DNA of 64,000 nt from Sunxiuqinia elliptica (GCF_900113005.1 NZ_FONW01000001.1:698561-762560), one strand, 5' to 3'; shown: positions 35,201 to 44,852, counted from the stretch's first letter. The notes: generated by a model from the sequence alone, not told the origin. Numbers and translations are program-made.

Positions 35201-38200
35201 TTACTTTGTTCGAGCCTACGCAACCAATAATCAGGGAACAGCTTATGGCGAAGAGTTGAGTTTCACCACTCCTCCGGTATTGCCAACCATCACAACAAAC
35301 TATGTAATTATAACCTCAACCTCAAGCGTGCTTACCGGCGGCGACATTTCTTTTGATGGCGGTGCTGATGTGATTGAGCGCGGAGTGGTTTGGAGTTCGA
35401 ATGCCAATTTTGATCCGGATACAGTTGTCGTTAATAAAACGCTGGACGGAGAAGGAATGGGTACCTTTACGAGTGTGGTTAATGGAATGAATATGAGCAT
35501 GACCTATTACATTCGTGCTTATGCCACCAATAGTGTGGGAACAGCTTTTGGAAACCAGGTTGAGGTCACCATCTTCCCTACGGCCCCGCGGCTGAACACC
35601 ATTGATATCACTTCAATTGGTGGTTACACGGCAATCAGTGGAGGGGAGATTACCAGTGATGGGGGAGCTGATGTTACCTTGAAAGGAATTTGTTGGAGTA
35701 CAGAGCACAACCCAACAACAGCCAACAGTAGAACTTACAACGGCTCGGGAACGGATACCTATGAGGGTAAATTGACCGGGCTAAAACCCAACACTCTTTA
35801 TTATGTGCGGGCTTATGCCATCAACAAAATTGGAACGGCCTATGGGGTTGAAAAATCTTTCCTGACTGATGCTTTCCCGACCCTGATTGCCACTCACCCG
35901 GTGACGGATATTATTGCGACAACAGCGACTAGTGGTGGTGAAATCACCGATGACGGGCGGACACCGATTTTGGCTCGGGGCGTTTGCTGGAGTATTTATA
36001 CACAGCCAACAATTTCGTTGACCACTAAAACGGAGGATAAGAGCGATCCGAATATCGGCAGCTTTGTTGCCCACATGACTGGAATGAAACCGGAGACTCA
36101 ATATTATGTCCGGTCTTATGCCACCAATGCGGTAGGAACAAGCTATGGAAGTCAGGTATCATTCAAAACCCTACCTGTTATGCTACCAATGGTAAATACC
36201 ATGCCTGCAAGTGCGGTCGATAGCACTCATGCAGTTTGCGGTGGAGAGGTGTTGAATGATGGCGGAATGCCGGTTAGTGTGCGTGGTGTTTGCTGGGGAT
36301 TGACCAAAGATTTAACGGTGGAAACAGCAGCGCGGGTGAATGATGCTGAAGGAGGACTGGGCGTATTTGCCAATCCAATTTCAGGAATGTTGCCTGGAAC
36401 AAAATACTACTTCAGAGCTTTTGCGACCAACACATTGGGGCCAGCGTATGGCACAATTGACAGTTTGGTGACGGAGGCCATAAGACCAACGGTTACAGTG
36501 GTGGCTATTTCAAACCTGACGATGACTACTGCTGACGCTTTTGCTGCAGTAATTACTGATGGAGGAGAGCCGGTGACCGACCGGGGAATTTACTGGAATA
36601 CGACTGGAGAAAATCCAAGCTTGCCAATGCCGGCTGACAGTATGATTTCATTGGGAGTTGGAGAACCGGAAATTGAAGGAACGATTGATAACCTTCAGCC
36701 CAACACAACTTATTACGTATGGGCCTATGCGACCAACAAAGTCGGAACTCGTTTTAGTCCTCGGCCAGTTTCGGTAACCACACCAACACTGCCAACAGTA
36801 ACTACGACGGAGCCCAAATCAATTGCTCGTTATTCTTCAGTATGTGGCGGAGCAGTGGTTAATGAAGGTGGCGTTCCGGTAACCATCCGGGGAGTTTGCT
36901 ATAGCAAGTTTGGAACTCCAACAGAAGATAGCTTGCACGTAGAAACTGCTACTGGAGGACTTGGCGCATTTTCGTTGGATGTTGCCGATTTGGATGAGGG
37001 AACAAAATACTATGTCCGCGCTTATGCGGTCAACAGCATGGGGACAGGTTATGGTGAGCTGGATAGCTTGCTGACCTTAACGATCCCAACGGTTGAGACA
37101 CTTCCTGCCGATTCAATCTGGAGCTCGGGGGCAACCAATGGTGGTAATGTGCTTGCCGATGGCGGGGCAATGGTGATTCTTCGAGGCGTTTGCTGGAGCA
37201 GTGACACTATCCCGACGATCGATCTACTTACAAGAACAAAAAATGGAAGTGGTTTGGGTGAGTTCGAGTCATTAATTGGTGGACTGACTCATGCTACAGC
37301 TTATTATATCCGGGCTTATGCGACCAATAGCTTAGGAACAGCCTATGGCGAAGTAGATACCATTGTGACTGCCCCGGTTATTCCAACCTTGGGAGCTGTT
37401 TCTCTGGAAGCGGTGGATGATACCACTCAGGTTGGAACGGCAGAAGTTCTTGATGATGGTGGCGCCGAAGTTACCGAACGAGGCTTGGTGTGGAATACAG
37501 ATGGAACACCTACTTTGGAAGATCATGTAATCACAAATGAAGAGGCGAATATTGGTGCATTTAGTGATACGATTCGAGGATGGGTTGAAGGACCAACATA
37601 CTATGTTCGGGCTTACGCGACCAACAGTGCCGGAACAGCTTACGGTCCTGATATTAGTAGCAAGAGTTGTCCAACGGCTTTTACGGTTATGCATGTCGAA
37701 GGATTTAACGGTGCTCCTGAAACGAAAACGGTGGTTTACCATTCTGTTAGTTCATCGTTGTCTGGTGATTTGAGGTGTTGGTTGACTCAGAACCTGGGGG
37801 CCGATCAGCAGCCCACTTCAATGAATGATGCATCAGAAAAATCTGCCGGTTGGTATTGGCAGTTTAACCGGGCTCAGGGCTATAAATACGATGGAAGTCG
37901 CGAGCCTTCAAATGCATGGACCCCCTGGATCAGTAGTATTTCTCAAAGCTCTAGCTGGACGGCTGGCAATGACCCTTGTAACTTGTTGCTGGGCTTGGGC
38001 TGGCGAATCCCGACTTCGACTGAATGGGCCAATGCAGATGGTGCTCCACAAAACTGGGCCAATGGAGCTGACGCTTTTGACTCAGAATTAGAATTACACT
38101 CGGCAGGAATGCTGAACTATAGCAATGGAGTATTAACTGGTCGGGGAAGTTATGGCCGGTACTGGGGAAGTACTCAAAATAGTTCGAGTAGGGGGTATGC

Positions 38201-41200
38201 TCTTGATTTAAACGGTGGTAGTAAATTGACTTATTTCTCAAAAGCTTATGCGTTTCCGTTGCGGTGTATTCGTGATGGAATTACAGTGTCGCCGGCTTCG
38301 GTTAGTAATGTTGTCGTTCCGGATTCAACCATCACAGAAACCTCAGCAACAGCTATTGCCACGGTAATTTCCGATGGAGGGGCAGTGGTAACCGAACGAG
38401 GATTATGCTGGAGTACAACTGGCACCCCTACCGTGGATGATAACCTTATTCCAAGCGGATCGGGTAAAGGGACCTTTAAAGAATTACTCTCCAATCTGGA
38501 AGAAGGGACAACCTATTATGTGCGGGCTTATGCGGTGAATTCAGAAGGGACTGCCTACAGCCCGAAAGTAACAAGCTTCCAGCTTTGTCCGGTAAACTTT
38601 GAAGTCATTCATACCGAAGGGCTGAATGGAGCTCCCGTGTCGAAGACCGTGGTGTACAGTTCGGTGAATACCAAATTATCTGGGAAGTCTGCTTGCTGGT
38701 TGACACAAAACCTGGGTGCCAGCAAACAGCCGGATTCAGCAACCGACGGAAGTGAGGCCGCAGCCGGTTGGTATTGGCAGTTTAACCGTTCGCAAGGCTA
38801 TAAGTACGATAAAACCAGGGTTCCGGCTAATAGTTGGACCCCATGGATAACAAGTATTTCGGAAAACGTAAACTGGTCTCCGGCTAATGATCCCTGTAAC
38901 TTATTGCTGGGCTTGGGATGGCGGATTCCAACCAAAACAGAGTGGACAAATGCAGACAATGTGCCTCAATATTGGACAACGGCTGCAGACGCTTATAATT
39001 CAGAGCTCAAATTGCATTTGGCAGGCTACCTGAGTTACAACGCAGGTGCTATTACTAATCGAGGAAGTTATGGATACTATTGGGCCAGCGACCGCTATAA
39101 TTCTTCAAATGGAAACGGACTGTATTTGTATAGCTCAAACAGTAGTGTAACTTATTTCAACAAGGCCAATGCTTTTCCATTAAGGTGTATTCGCGATGCC
39201 TTGGTTAAGTCGATTCCTGTTGTCAGTGAGGTGACCATCCCAACAGAAACCATGACTGAAAACTCAGCCGATGGAACAGCAACCGTTGCTTCCAACGGAG
39301 GGGTGCCGGTTTCAGAAAGAGGCTTGTGTTGGAGTACAACAAACAAAATTCCAACAATCGAAGATGAGGTGATTAAGGCCGGTGGAGGTACCGGAACCTT
39401 TACCAAAACGATAACTGGTCTTCAAGAAGGACCGACTTATTATGTACGGGCTTATGCCACCAATGAGGTGGGTACAGCCTACAGTCCTAAGGTTACCAGC
39501 TTTAAAATTTGTCCTGTTGAATTTGACGTCATTCACACTGCGGGCTTAAACGGGGCCGCCGAAAGCAAGGTGGTTACCTATCATTCGGTAAGTACCAATA
39601 TTTCTGGAGAGGCAGCATGCTGGTTGACCCAGAACCTGGGTGCTGATCAGCAGGCTAAAGCATACAACGATAATTCGGAAGCCTCGGCCGGTTGGTATTG
39701 GCAGTTTAACCGTGCGCAAGGCTATAAGCCAGTTGGGTCATCCTACAGTCCTAAAGATGCTTGGGCTTCATGGACTTCCAGTATATCGGAAAGTATAAAC
39801 TGGTCATCTGCTAACGATCCTTGTAATCGACTACTTGGGTTGGGATGGCGTATTCCAACCAAAGCCGAATGGGAAACAGCGGATGCGGCACCTCAGTTTT
39901 GGGCCAATGCCCAAGAAGCTTATGCTTCAGTTCTGAAACTACATTTGGGCGGTGATTTAAATTATAGTTCAGGTGGAATTCAGAATCGTGGAGCTTATGG
40001 CTATTACTGGGCAAGCACCCAAAATTCATCATCATCCGGATTTAATTTATACCTGAATAGCAGTACTAGTTTGGTGAATTATAACAACAAAGCTTATGCA
40101 TTTCCTTTGCGTTGTATTCGTAAAGACATGGTCTTGTCGGTGCCCCAACTCAGCAAAGTTGAAGTGCCGGTTGAAGAAATGACTTCATCGTCAGCTAAAG
40201 GAACAGCAGTGGTTACAACAGACGGAGGAGCTAAAGTAACATCTCGGGGACTTTGCTGGAATACCACTGGCGAACTGCCAACAACCGATGACAGCTCAGT
40301 TGAAGTAGGAGACGGTCTTGGCTCTTTTACTGGGTTGATTCAGCCACTTCGGGAGGGAATCACTTACTACGTGCGTGCCTTTGCCATCAATAGCCAGGGA
40401 ACCGGCTACAGCCAGGAAGTAACAAGCTTTATGATTTGCCCGACAAACTTTGAGGTGATCCATACAGCAGGATTGAATGGAGCTGCCGAAACCAAAACAG
40501 TAACTTACAATTCGGTGAGTACCAATATTTCTGGACAGGCAGCTTGCTGGCTGACTCAAAACCTGGGTGCTGACGAATCACCAGAAGCTTACAATGATGG
40601 TTCCGAAGCGTCGGCTGGATGGTACTGGCAGTTCAATCGTCTGCAAGGCTATAAGCCGGTTGGTAGTTCTTACATTCCAAATAATGATTGGACGAGTTGG
40701 GTGTCTGGTATTTCTGAAAGCAGCTCTTGGAGAGCAGATCGTGATCCTTGTAATGCCTTGTTAGGATTGGGATGGCGTATTCCAACGGCAACCGAATGGA
40801 CAAAAGCAGATGCCGCACCTCAATACTGGTTGAATGCATCGCAGGCTTATAATTCTGTTTTGAAACTTCACTTGGCTGGAGATTTAAACTACTCCTCAGG
40901 TGCCTTGCAAAATAGAGGAGCCTATGGTTATTATTGGAGTAGTACTCAAAATTCATCATCAACTGGATTTAATTTATATCTGAATAGAAGTACCAGTCTT
41001 GTTAATTATAATAATAAGGCTTATGGATTTTCATTACGCTGTATTCGAGATAAGGTTGTTATTACCACTCCTAAAGTGAGTAATGTGACCATTGTGGCGG
41101 AAGCCATGACTGAAAGCACGGCAACGGGAACTGCAACAGTGACAAATGATGGCGGTGCTGAAGTCACTGACCGTGGATTGTGTTGGAACACGACAGGTAG

Positions 41201-44200
41201 CCCAACAATTGAGGATAGTAAAATTTCATCGGGTGATGGTGTTGGTTTGTTTACTCGTACCATTGGAGGTTTGAAAGAAGGGCCGACCTATTATGTTCGG
41301 GCCTATGCCACCAATAGCGAAGGAACGGCATACAGTCCGTTGGATGCTTCATTTAAAATTTGTCCGGCCGTGTTCGATATTATCCATACCGCTGGGGTCA
41401 ATGGTGCTCCGGTAAATAAAACCGTTCGGTACCATTCGGTTAGTTCCAATATTTCAGGTAAATCAGCTTGTTGGTTGACTCAGAACCTGGGTGCTGATCA
41501 TCAGGCTGAATCGGTTTCAGATAATTCGGAGGCAGCAGCTGGCTGGTATTGGCAATTTAATCAACGGCAAGGCTATAAGAATGATGGCAGTGGTTACGTG
41601 CCTCATGACGAATGGACAAGCTGGACTTCCAGTATCTCTCAAAGTGCAAACTGGTCGTTGACTAACGATCCTTGTAACTTACTATTGGGATTGGGTTGGC
41701 GTATTCCAACTCGGGCAGAATGGACGAATGCCGATGCGGCTCCACAATATTGGGTTAATGCTTCTGATGCTTATAAATCGGTGTTGAAGCTACACTTAGC
41801 AGGTGATTTAAATTATGGATCAGGAGGAGTTGAAAATAGAGGAGCTTATGGTTATTATTGGGGTAGTACTCAAAATTCATCATCGACTGGATTTAATTTA
41901 TATCTGAATGGTAGTACCAGCCTTGTCAACTATAATAATAAGGCCTACGCATTTCCTTTGCGTTGTATTCGTGAGGCGATTGTAAGAACACCTCCAACAG
42001 TTAGTAATGTTGAGGTACCTACTTCCGGAATGACACCAACAACGGCAGAGGGGACAGCAGTGGTTACCACGGATGGAGGAGCACGGGTTTTGTCAAGAGG
42101 TTTGTGTTGGAATATTACAGGGGAAAAACCAACACTGGACCACAATGTGGTGGAAGTTGGGAGTGGCTTGGGAAGTTATACAGGACTAATCAATAACCTT
42201 AATGAAGCAGATACTTATTATGTTCGGGCTTATGCCACCAATAGCGAAGGAACCGACTATAGTCCGGAGGTGACAACATTCAAAATATGTCCTTTTGAGT
42301 TTAAAGTAATCCATACCGAAGGACTGAATGGAGCACCGGAAACAAAAACAGTTACTTACCACTCCATCAGCTCAAATATATCTGGAAAATCGGCTTGTTG
42401 GTTGACTCAAAACTTGGGATCAGATCAACAGCCTAAGGCGGTTAATGATGCTTCGGAAGCTTCGGCGGGCTGGTATTGGCAGTTTAATCGCTTGCAAGGA
42501 TATAAGTATGATGGAGGAAGGATTCCATCAGATGCCTGGGTGAGTTGGACTTCAAGTATATCCGAAAGTTGGAACTGGGCTGCTGGAAACGATCCATGTA
42601 ATAAGTTAATTGGTTTGGGTTGGCGTATTCCAACTCGGGCAGAATGGACCAATGCCGATGCTGCTCCTCAGTATTGGACCAGTGCTGCCGATGCTTATAA
42701 TTCGGTGTTGAAGCTACACTTAGCAGGTGATTTAAATTATGGATCAGGAGGAGTTGAAAATAGAGGAGCTTATGGTTATTATTGGAGTAGTACTCAAAAT
42801 TCATCATCGACTGGGTATAATTTATATCTGAATGGTAGTAGCAGCTTTGTTAATTATAATAATAAAGCCTATGCATATCCCATCCGTTGTATCCGAGATG
42901 AAGTTTCGATTACCATTTCGGAAGTGAGCGATGTGGAGATACCAACGAAAGATATGACGGCTAATTCAGCCGAAGGAACAGCTACGGTTGCTTCAACTGG
43001 TGGCGCAGCGGTAACCGAACGGGGATTCTGTTGGAATACAACTGGCAAACCAACAACTGCAGATCATAAGGTTGTTGTTGGCAATGGCACAGGACTGTTT
43101 ACCGGAACACTGGAGGGTTTGAGTGAAGGGCCAACCTATTTTGTTCGGGCCTATGCCATCAATAGTAAGGGAACGGCCTACAGTAAGACAGTGACCAGTT
43201 TTAAGATTTGTCCTGTAGAGTTTGATGTAATTCATACCGAAGGATTGGATGGCGCTCCTGTGAGTAAAATTGTTACCTACGGCTCCATTAGCTCAAACAT
43301 TTCAGGAAAGGCAGCTTGCTGGTTGACTCAAAACCTGGGAGCTGATCGACAAGCAACATCGGTAAGTGATAATTCAGAAGCTGCAGCTGGTTGGTATTGG
43401 CAATTTAACCGTTTGCAAGGCTATAAGCAAAACGGATCTTATTATTATCCGGCTCCGGCATGGAGGTCCTGGACTTCCAGCATCTCGGAAAGTGCGAACT
43501 GGAGTTTGTACAATGATCCTTGCAGTCGTTTGTTAGGCTTGGGATGGCGAATCCCAACCAGGGCAGAATGGATCAATGCTGATGCTCCACCTCAATATTG
43601 GCAGAATGCCAACGATACGTATAATTCTGTTTTGAAACTGCATTTAGCGGGGTACTTGTATTATTCCAATGGTGTGCTTAGAGATCGAGGTTCCTCTGCT
43701 CATTATTGGAGTAGTAATCAAAACTCAAGCTCAACAGGATTTAGGTTGTATCTTAACAGTAATTCGAGTGTTATTAATTATGAGAATAAAGCCTCTGCCT
43801 TCCCATTAAGATGTATCCGGGATGAAGTAAAAGTTACGATTCCTTCAGTAAGTAATATTGCGGTTCCAACTTCAACAATAACAATGACAACAGCTGCTGG
43901 AACAGCAACTGTGACGATAACTGGAGGAGCCGAAGTGACCGAAAGAGGTTTGTGCTGGAATACAACCGGAAGTCCGACCATTGCTGATAACAAAGTACTG
44001 GCAGGCAATGGTATTGGAAGTTTTACCGGAACAATGGCTGGCTTGCAGGAAGGACCTACTTATTATGTCCGGGCTTATGCAACCAATAAGGCAGGAACGG
44101 CATACAGTCCGGAGGTGACCAGTTTCAAGGTGTGTAAAAAAGCATTTTCAGTGACCCATACCAAAGGAGTCAATGGAGCAGCAGAAAGTAAAACGGTCAC

Positions 44201-44741
44201 TTACCATTCCATCAGCAGTACAATATCAGGACAGGCTGCTTGCTGGTTAACGCAAAACCTGGGAGCAGATCGGCAGGCATCAGCAGTCAACGATAACTCA
44301 TCGGCAGCGGCCGGTTGGTATTGGCAGTTTAACCGCTCGCAAGCTTATAAGTATGAAGGAACAAGGCAACCTGCTACGGGCTGGGTTTCGAGTATTTCTG
44401 AAAGTACTCATTGGAGTATTAACAACGATCCATGCCGATTGTTGTTGGGAGGGGCGTGGCGCATTCCAACCTCAACGGAATGGGTGAATGCTGATGCGCC
44501 TCCGCAATACTGGTTGAGTTCAAACGATGCTTTCAAATCGGTATTGAAGCTTCACCAGGCTGGTTATCTTTATTATTCGAATGGGGTTCTTCGCGATCGT
44601 GGTTCCTTTGCTCATTATTGGAGCAGTAACCAAAACTCAAGTTCAACAGGATTTAGGTTGTATCTTAACAGTGGTGCGAGTGTGATCAATTATGAGAATA
44701 AAGCTTATGCTTTCCCATTGCGATGCATAAAAGATAAATAG
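29217..44741 (+). CDS. 5174-aa surface protein: ~33 FN3-like repeats and 8 FISUMP domains
   Basis: One uninterrupted frame. An unusually long signal peptide (about 46 residues, hydrophobic core WLFLLSVLPLAAFS) is followed by three head motifs of the G.l.Y....r.L...DG..W type (residues ~75-220), shared with the preceding fibre genes. Residues ~222-2820 hold about 26 FN3-like repeats of ~100 aa, each with a SGG.ITSDGGA core, RG-(I/V/L)-CWST and TTYYVRAYATNSAGTAYG. Residues ~2822-5174 hold eight ~308-aa units pairing a FISUMP domain (CWLTQNLGAD, AGWYWQFNR, GLGWRIPT, YYWSSTQNSSS, FPLRCIRD) with one more FN3-like repeat between successive FISUMP domains. Each FISUMP unit has four recurrent Cys. 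There is no recognisable T9SS CTD; the protein ends right after the last FISUMP. I infer a giant adhesin or stalk. Its export route is open. Confidence 0.88.
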   Translation: MKKINTELKQHIITQDHFDRKNECPSWFVNMLWLFLLSVLPLAAFSQTDYFQVNEGIPHLPVFETTATVPTPQQGMLVYSVADHKPMMYDGGGWVDLCSVHSDVPTPEDFFVVKDGIPYIPAKENFPVGHVPGAIFYSLQNQSVVLSDGKEWHNLQELYQAELSDYPGFSTSSSVKVCQLPVLGTDPTEALTGDIYLSSTERSLRFFDGTAWQNVECRALVITSPVKDYDGWVAKGGGEVLNTEGKLISKAGICWGFIANPDTSLASKTVQLPEADGTFISELTDLLPKTTYYVRAYAVVDGELIYGENVTFSTSVRIPTIITLEISELTSMSAKSGGDITSDGGALAVTKRGIIWSDQGDPLDDPDVIKTDDGSGVGQYPSTLTELLGNTTYYVRAYAINSAGTAYGNLIEFTTPDPIAPELNMTIEVNNVTATTAVGKGAIVNNGGALISERGVCVSTDRENYIYFPSADLEDLDHGSFLADLTGLIPGTTYYAKAYAKNRAGIGYSSEISFVTALPVELTTIEPYDITGSSAMSGGEVTDVGGYEIVRKGICWSTEKDPTVDLATRTSEPLTGDGLGRFDSKLTNLELGTKYYVRAYAENAAGLFYGNLDSLVTLDVPSVVTLEPGALFENSGVGGGNVLSDGGSEVTTRGVCWSTHENPTIYSSHTTDGSGLGLFTSILTGLEDRVTYYVRAYARNSVGIGYGENKEFTIIPEAPKIVTLEATEITSISAQSGGDITSNGGSPITARGIIWSVVSDPLTDPEAIKTDDGSGVGIFPSTLTPLLGSTVYYVRAYAVNSYGKSYGNLVVFKSLPPVPPALSSASIFITDITDVAAVGTMEILNNGGAPVTARGVCISTDRVNYQYFPSGTTNITDIGVFASELTGLTPGTTYYAKGYATNSAGTGYSSETSFVTATHASILTTEPYDVTQTMAQSGGTIYDIGNSVIKEWGVCWDVAPEPTIDGSSRTSDPVNETGLGPFSSSLSGLTPEKTYYVRAYAINAAGVSYADQYSFTTLATTLPEVSTIDVINIGGIQAEGRGKVSNDGGLEVTERGICWSTHENPTIVDQHAESGTGVGNFSVALINLEPGTHYYARAYAINNMGIAYGDAYHFQTPLPAVVRTLKPEAVESSIANGGGEVISDGGDSVTTRGVCWSIFRHPTLEDDFTVDGSDLGFFSSKLTGMLGGTKYFVRAYAENSAGVAYGNMDSLQTKTPVVPTVETVSVANASGDRAVAWGKLLDHGGSEVIDRGICWSKAPIPTLDDDYIACGDGMGEFSGILTGLTKGETYYVRAYAKNHVGISYGEQLEFFTASLATIITSPISSVTGISAVGGGTITSDGGAEVTSSGICWNTTGNPTVWNEHTTCGIGIGEFIHTMTGLMANTTYYVRAYATNAAGTVYGNEVRFISGPPEFAVVKTITSKSGADGRTGYSGGNVISNGGTKLLSGGVCWSKVSGFIPDTVVVNRTSKSASGSFTSTLENLQPNTTYFVRAFVVNEVGISYAENELSFTTNSIPEVITTKPVLASITSTSVDVGGEVVADGGSPVTASGVCWSTDIDPKLGETNYVSNGPGLGSFTSKINDLMGSTTYYVRAYAINKVGIAYGNVESFQTKPPVLATIITDPVRLNSSTSVTGGGTITSHGGALVTTRGLVWCTEPNFRTDTIQFNRTATTGYFIGSFTDVISKLIPNTVYYVKAYVENSVGFAYGDEVSFKTPVVPRLTTAFTKATGSTTATSGGTISDDGGARVVERGVVWSKEATFDPDTVVVNKTTNGSGVGAFVSYLKGLKGSTTYFIQAYARNIAGTAYGNMLSFITDPPTLPVLKTRRAWNVYGTTAYSGGYISENGGEPITTRGIVWSTEAGFDPDTVVVNKVAQPGTGIGYFTTSLTELERGTTYYIRAFAVNSVGIAYGDELSFTTLDFAEVVTSEIIPSESGGTASGGGEILSDGGTRVWNQGVCWSIASNPTISLHTKTTYDRVTNGVFNSRLTGLDPVTTYFVRAYATNNQGTAYGEELSFTTPPVLPTITTNYVIITSTSSVLTGGDISFDGGADVIERGVVWSSNANFDPDTVVVNKTLDGEGMGTFTSVVNGMNMSMTYYIRAYATNSVGTAFGNQVEVTIFPTAPRLNTIDITSIGGYTAISGGEITSDGGADVTLKGICWSTEHNPTTANSRTYNGSGTDTYEGKLTGLKPNTLYYVRAYAINKIGTAYGVEKSFLTDAFPTLIATHPVTDIIATTATSGGEITDDGRTPILARGVCWSIYTQPTISLTTKTEDKSDPNIGSFVAHMTGMKPETQYYVRSYATNAVGTSYGSQVSFKTLPVMLPMVNTMPASAVDSTHAVCGGEVLNDGGMPVSVRGVCWGLTKDLTVETAARVNDAEGGLGVFANPISGMLPGTKYYFRAFATNTLGPAYGTIDSLVTEAIRPTVTVVAISNLTMTTADAFAAVITDGGEPVTDRGIYWNTTGENPSLPMPADSMISLGVGEPEIEGTIDNLQPNTTYYVWAYATNKVGTRFSPRPVSVTTPTLPTVTTTEPKSIARYSSVCGGAVVNEGGVPVTIRGVCYSKFGTPTEDSLHVETATGGLGAFSLDVADLDEGTKYYVRAYAVNSMGTGYGELDSLLTLTIPTVETLPADSIWSSGATNGGNVLADGGAMVILRGVCWSSDTIPTIDLLTRTKNGSGLGEFESLIGGLTHATAYYIRAYATNSLGTAYGEVDTIVTAPVIPTLGAVSLEAVDDTTQVGTAEVLDDGGAEVTERGLVWNTDGTPTLEDHVITNEEANIGAFSDTIRGWVEGPTYYVRAYATNSAGTAYGPDISSKSCPTAFTVMHVEGFNGAPETKTVVYHSVSSSLSGDLRCWLTQNLGADQQPTSMNDASEKSAGWYWQFNRAQGYKYDGSREPSNAWTPWISSISQSSSWTAGNDPCNLLLGLGWRIPTSTEWANADGAPQNWANGADAFDSELELHSAGMLNYSNGVLTGRGSYGRYWGSTQNSSSRGYALDLNGGSKLTYFSKAYAFPLRCIRDGITVSPASVSNVVVPDSTITETSATAIATVISDGGAVVTERGLCWSTTGTPTVDDNLIPSGSGKGTFKELLSNLEEGTTYYVRAYAVNSEGTAYSPKVTSFQLCPVNFEVIHTEGLNGAPVSKTVVYSSVNTKLSGKSACWLTQNLGASKQPDSATDGSEAAAGWYWQFNRSQGYKYDKTRVPANSWTPWITSISENVNWSPANDPCNLLLGLGWRIPTKTEWTNADNVPQYWTTAADAYNSELKLHLAGYLSYNAGAITNRGSYGYYWASDRYNSSNGNGLYLYSSNSSVTYFNKANAFPLRCIRDALVKSIPVVSEVTIPTETMTENSADGTATVASNGGVPVSERGLCWSTTNKIPTIEDEVIKAGGGTGTFTKTITGLQEGPTYYVRAYATNEVGTAYSPKVTSFKICPVEFDVIHTAGLNGAAESKVVTYHSVSTNISGEAACWLTQNLGADQQAKAYNDNSEASAGWYWQFNRAQGYKPVGSSYSPKDAWASWTSSISESINWSSANDPCNRLLGLGWRIPTKAEWETADAAPQFWANAQEAYASVLKLHLGGDLNYSSGGIQNRGAYGYYWASTQNSSSSGFNLYLNSSTSLVNYNNKAYAFPLRCIRKDMVLSVPQLSKVEVPVEEMTSSSAKGTAVVTTDGGAKVTSRGLCWNTTGELPTTDDSSVEVGDGLGSFTGLIQPLREGITYYVRAFAINSQGTGYSQEVTSFMICPTNFEVIHTAGLNGAAETKTVTYNSVSTNISGQAACWLTQNLGADESPEAYNDGSEASAGWYWQFNRLQGYKPVGSSYIPNNDWTSWVSGISESSSWRADRDPCNALLGLGWRIPTATEWTKADAAPQYWLNASQAYNSVLKLHLAGDLNYSSGALQNRGAYGYYWSSTQNSSSTGFNLYLNRSTSLVNYNNKAYGFSLRCIRDKVVITTPKVSNVTIVAEAMTESTATGTATVTNDGGAEVTDRGLCWNTTGSPTIEDSKISSGDGVGLFTRTIGGLKEGPTYYVRAYATNSEGTAYSPLDASFKICPAVFDIIHTAGVNGAPVNKTVRYHSVSSNISGKSACWLTQNLGADHQAESVSDNSEAAAGWYWQFNQRQGYKNDGSGYVPHDEWTSWTSSISQSANWSLTNDPCNLLLGLGWRIPTRAEWTNADAAPQYWVNASDAYKSVLKLHLAGDLNYGSGGVENRGAYGYYWGSTQNSSSTGFNLYLNGSTSLVNYNNKAYAFPLRCIREAIVRTPPTVSNVEVPTSGMTPTTAEGTAVVTTDGGARVLSRGLCWNITGEKPTLDHNVVEVGSGLGSYTGLINNLNEADTYYVRAYATNSEGTDYSPEVTTFKICPFEFKVIHTEGLNGAPETKTVTYHSISSNISGKSACWLTQNLGSDQQPKAVNDASEASAGWYWQFNRLQGYKYDGGRIPSDAWVSWTSSISESWNWAAGNDPCNKLIGLGWRIPTRAEWTNADAAPQYWTSAADAYNSVLKLHLAGDLNYGSGGVENRGAYGYYWSSTQNSSSTGYNLYLNGSSSFVNYNNKAYAYPIRCIRDEVSITISEVSDVEIPTKDMTANSAEGTATVASTGGAAVTERGFCWNTTGKPTTADHKVVVGNGTGLFTGTLEGLSEGPTYFVRAYAINSKGTAYSKTVTSFKICPVEFDVIHTEGLDGAPVSKIVTYGSISSNISGKAACWLTQNLGADRQATSVSDNSEAAAGWYWQFNRLQGYKQNGSYYYPAPAWRSWTSSISESANWSLYNDPCSRLLGLGWRIPTRAEWINADAPPQYWQNANDTYNSVLKLHLAGYLYYSNGVLRDRGSSAHYWSSNQNSSSTGFRLYLNSNSSVINYENKASAFPLRCIRDEVKVTIPSVSNIAVPTSTITMTTAAGTATVTITGGAEVTERGLCWNTTGSPTIADNKVLAGNGIGSFTGTMAGLQEGPTYYVRAYATNKAGTAYSPEVTSFKVCKKAFSVTHTKGVNGAAESKTVTYHSISSTISGQAACWLTQNLGADRQASAVNDNSSAAAGWYWQFNRSQAYKYEGTRQPATGWVSSISESTHWSINNDPCRLLLGGAWRIPTSTEWVNADAPPQYWLSSNDAFKSVLKLHQAGYLYYSNGVLRDRGSFAHYWSSNQNSSSTGFRLYLNSGASVINYENKAYAFPLRCIKDK
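37690..44738 (+). repeat. Array of eight ~0.92-kb FISUMP/FN3 coding repeats
   Basis: The codons for the landmark CWLTQNLG recur at spacings of 918, 924, 927, 924, 927, 921 and 924 bp. Adjacent units share long near-identical tracts, for example 41786-41950 with 42713-42877 (few differences) and 43680-43800 with 44588-44710. This indicates recent duplication or gene conversion within the array. Confidence 0.9.
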
Positions 44742-44766
44742 TCATTTTTAAGGAGTGCGAACTTCA

Positions 44767-44774
44767 TATATTTG
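44767..44774 (+). promoter_or_regulatory. Candidate -7 box before the thioredoxin-fold gene
   Basis: TATATTTG fits TAnnTTTG and would start transcription about 70 nt before the ATG at 44853. No TTG lies 19 nt upstream. The same bases also fall in a 6-bp hairpin (gagtgc / gcactc) that could instead act as a weak terminator of the giant gene. Confidence 0.35.
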
Positions 44775-44852
44775 CACTCTAATTTGTCAAATCAATAGAA
44801 GAGGAAGTAAACTAGAATGGTTTACTAGAATCGATAACGAAAGGGTAATGAA

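Noticed and set aside
37690..44738. Diversity-generating retroelement acting on the FISUMP domains
   Set aside because: FISUMP domains may share a lectin-like fold with such targets and are Asn-rich, but no reverse transcriptase, template repeat or accessory gene is in the window, and differences between units are not confined to adenines.
44752..44779. Hairpin gagtgc/gcactc after the giant gene as a strong terminator
   Set aside because: Only a 6-bp stem with a 15-nt loop and no proper T-run; the same bases match a -7 promoter box, so the role is undecided.
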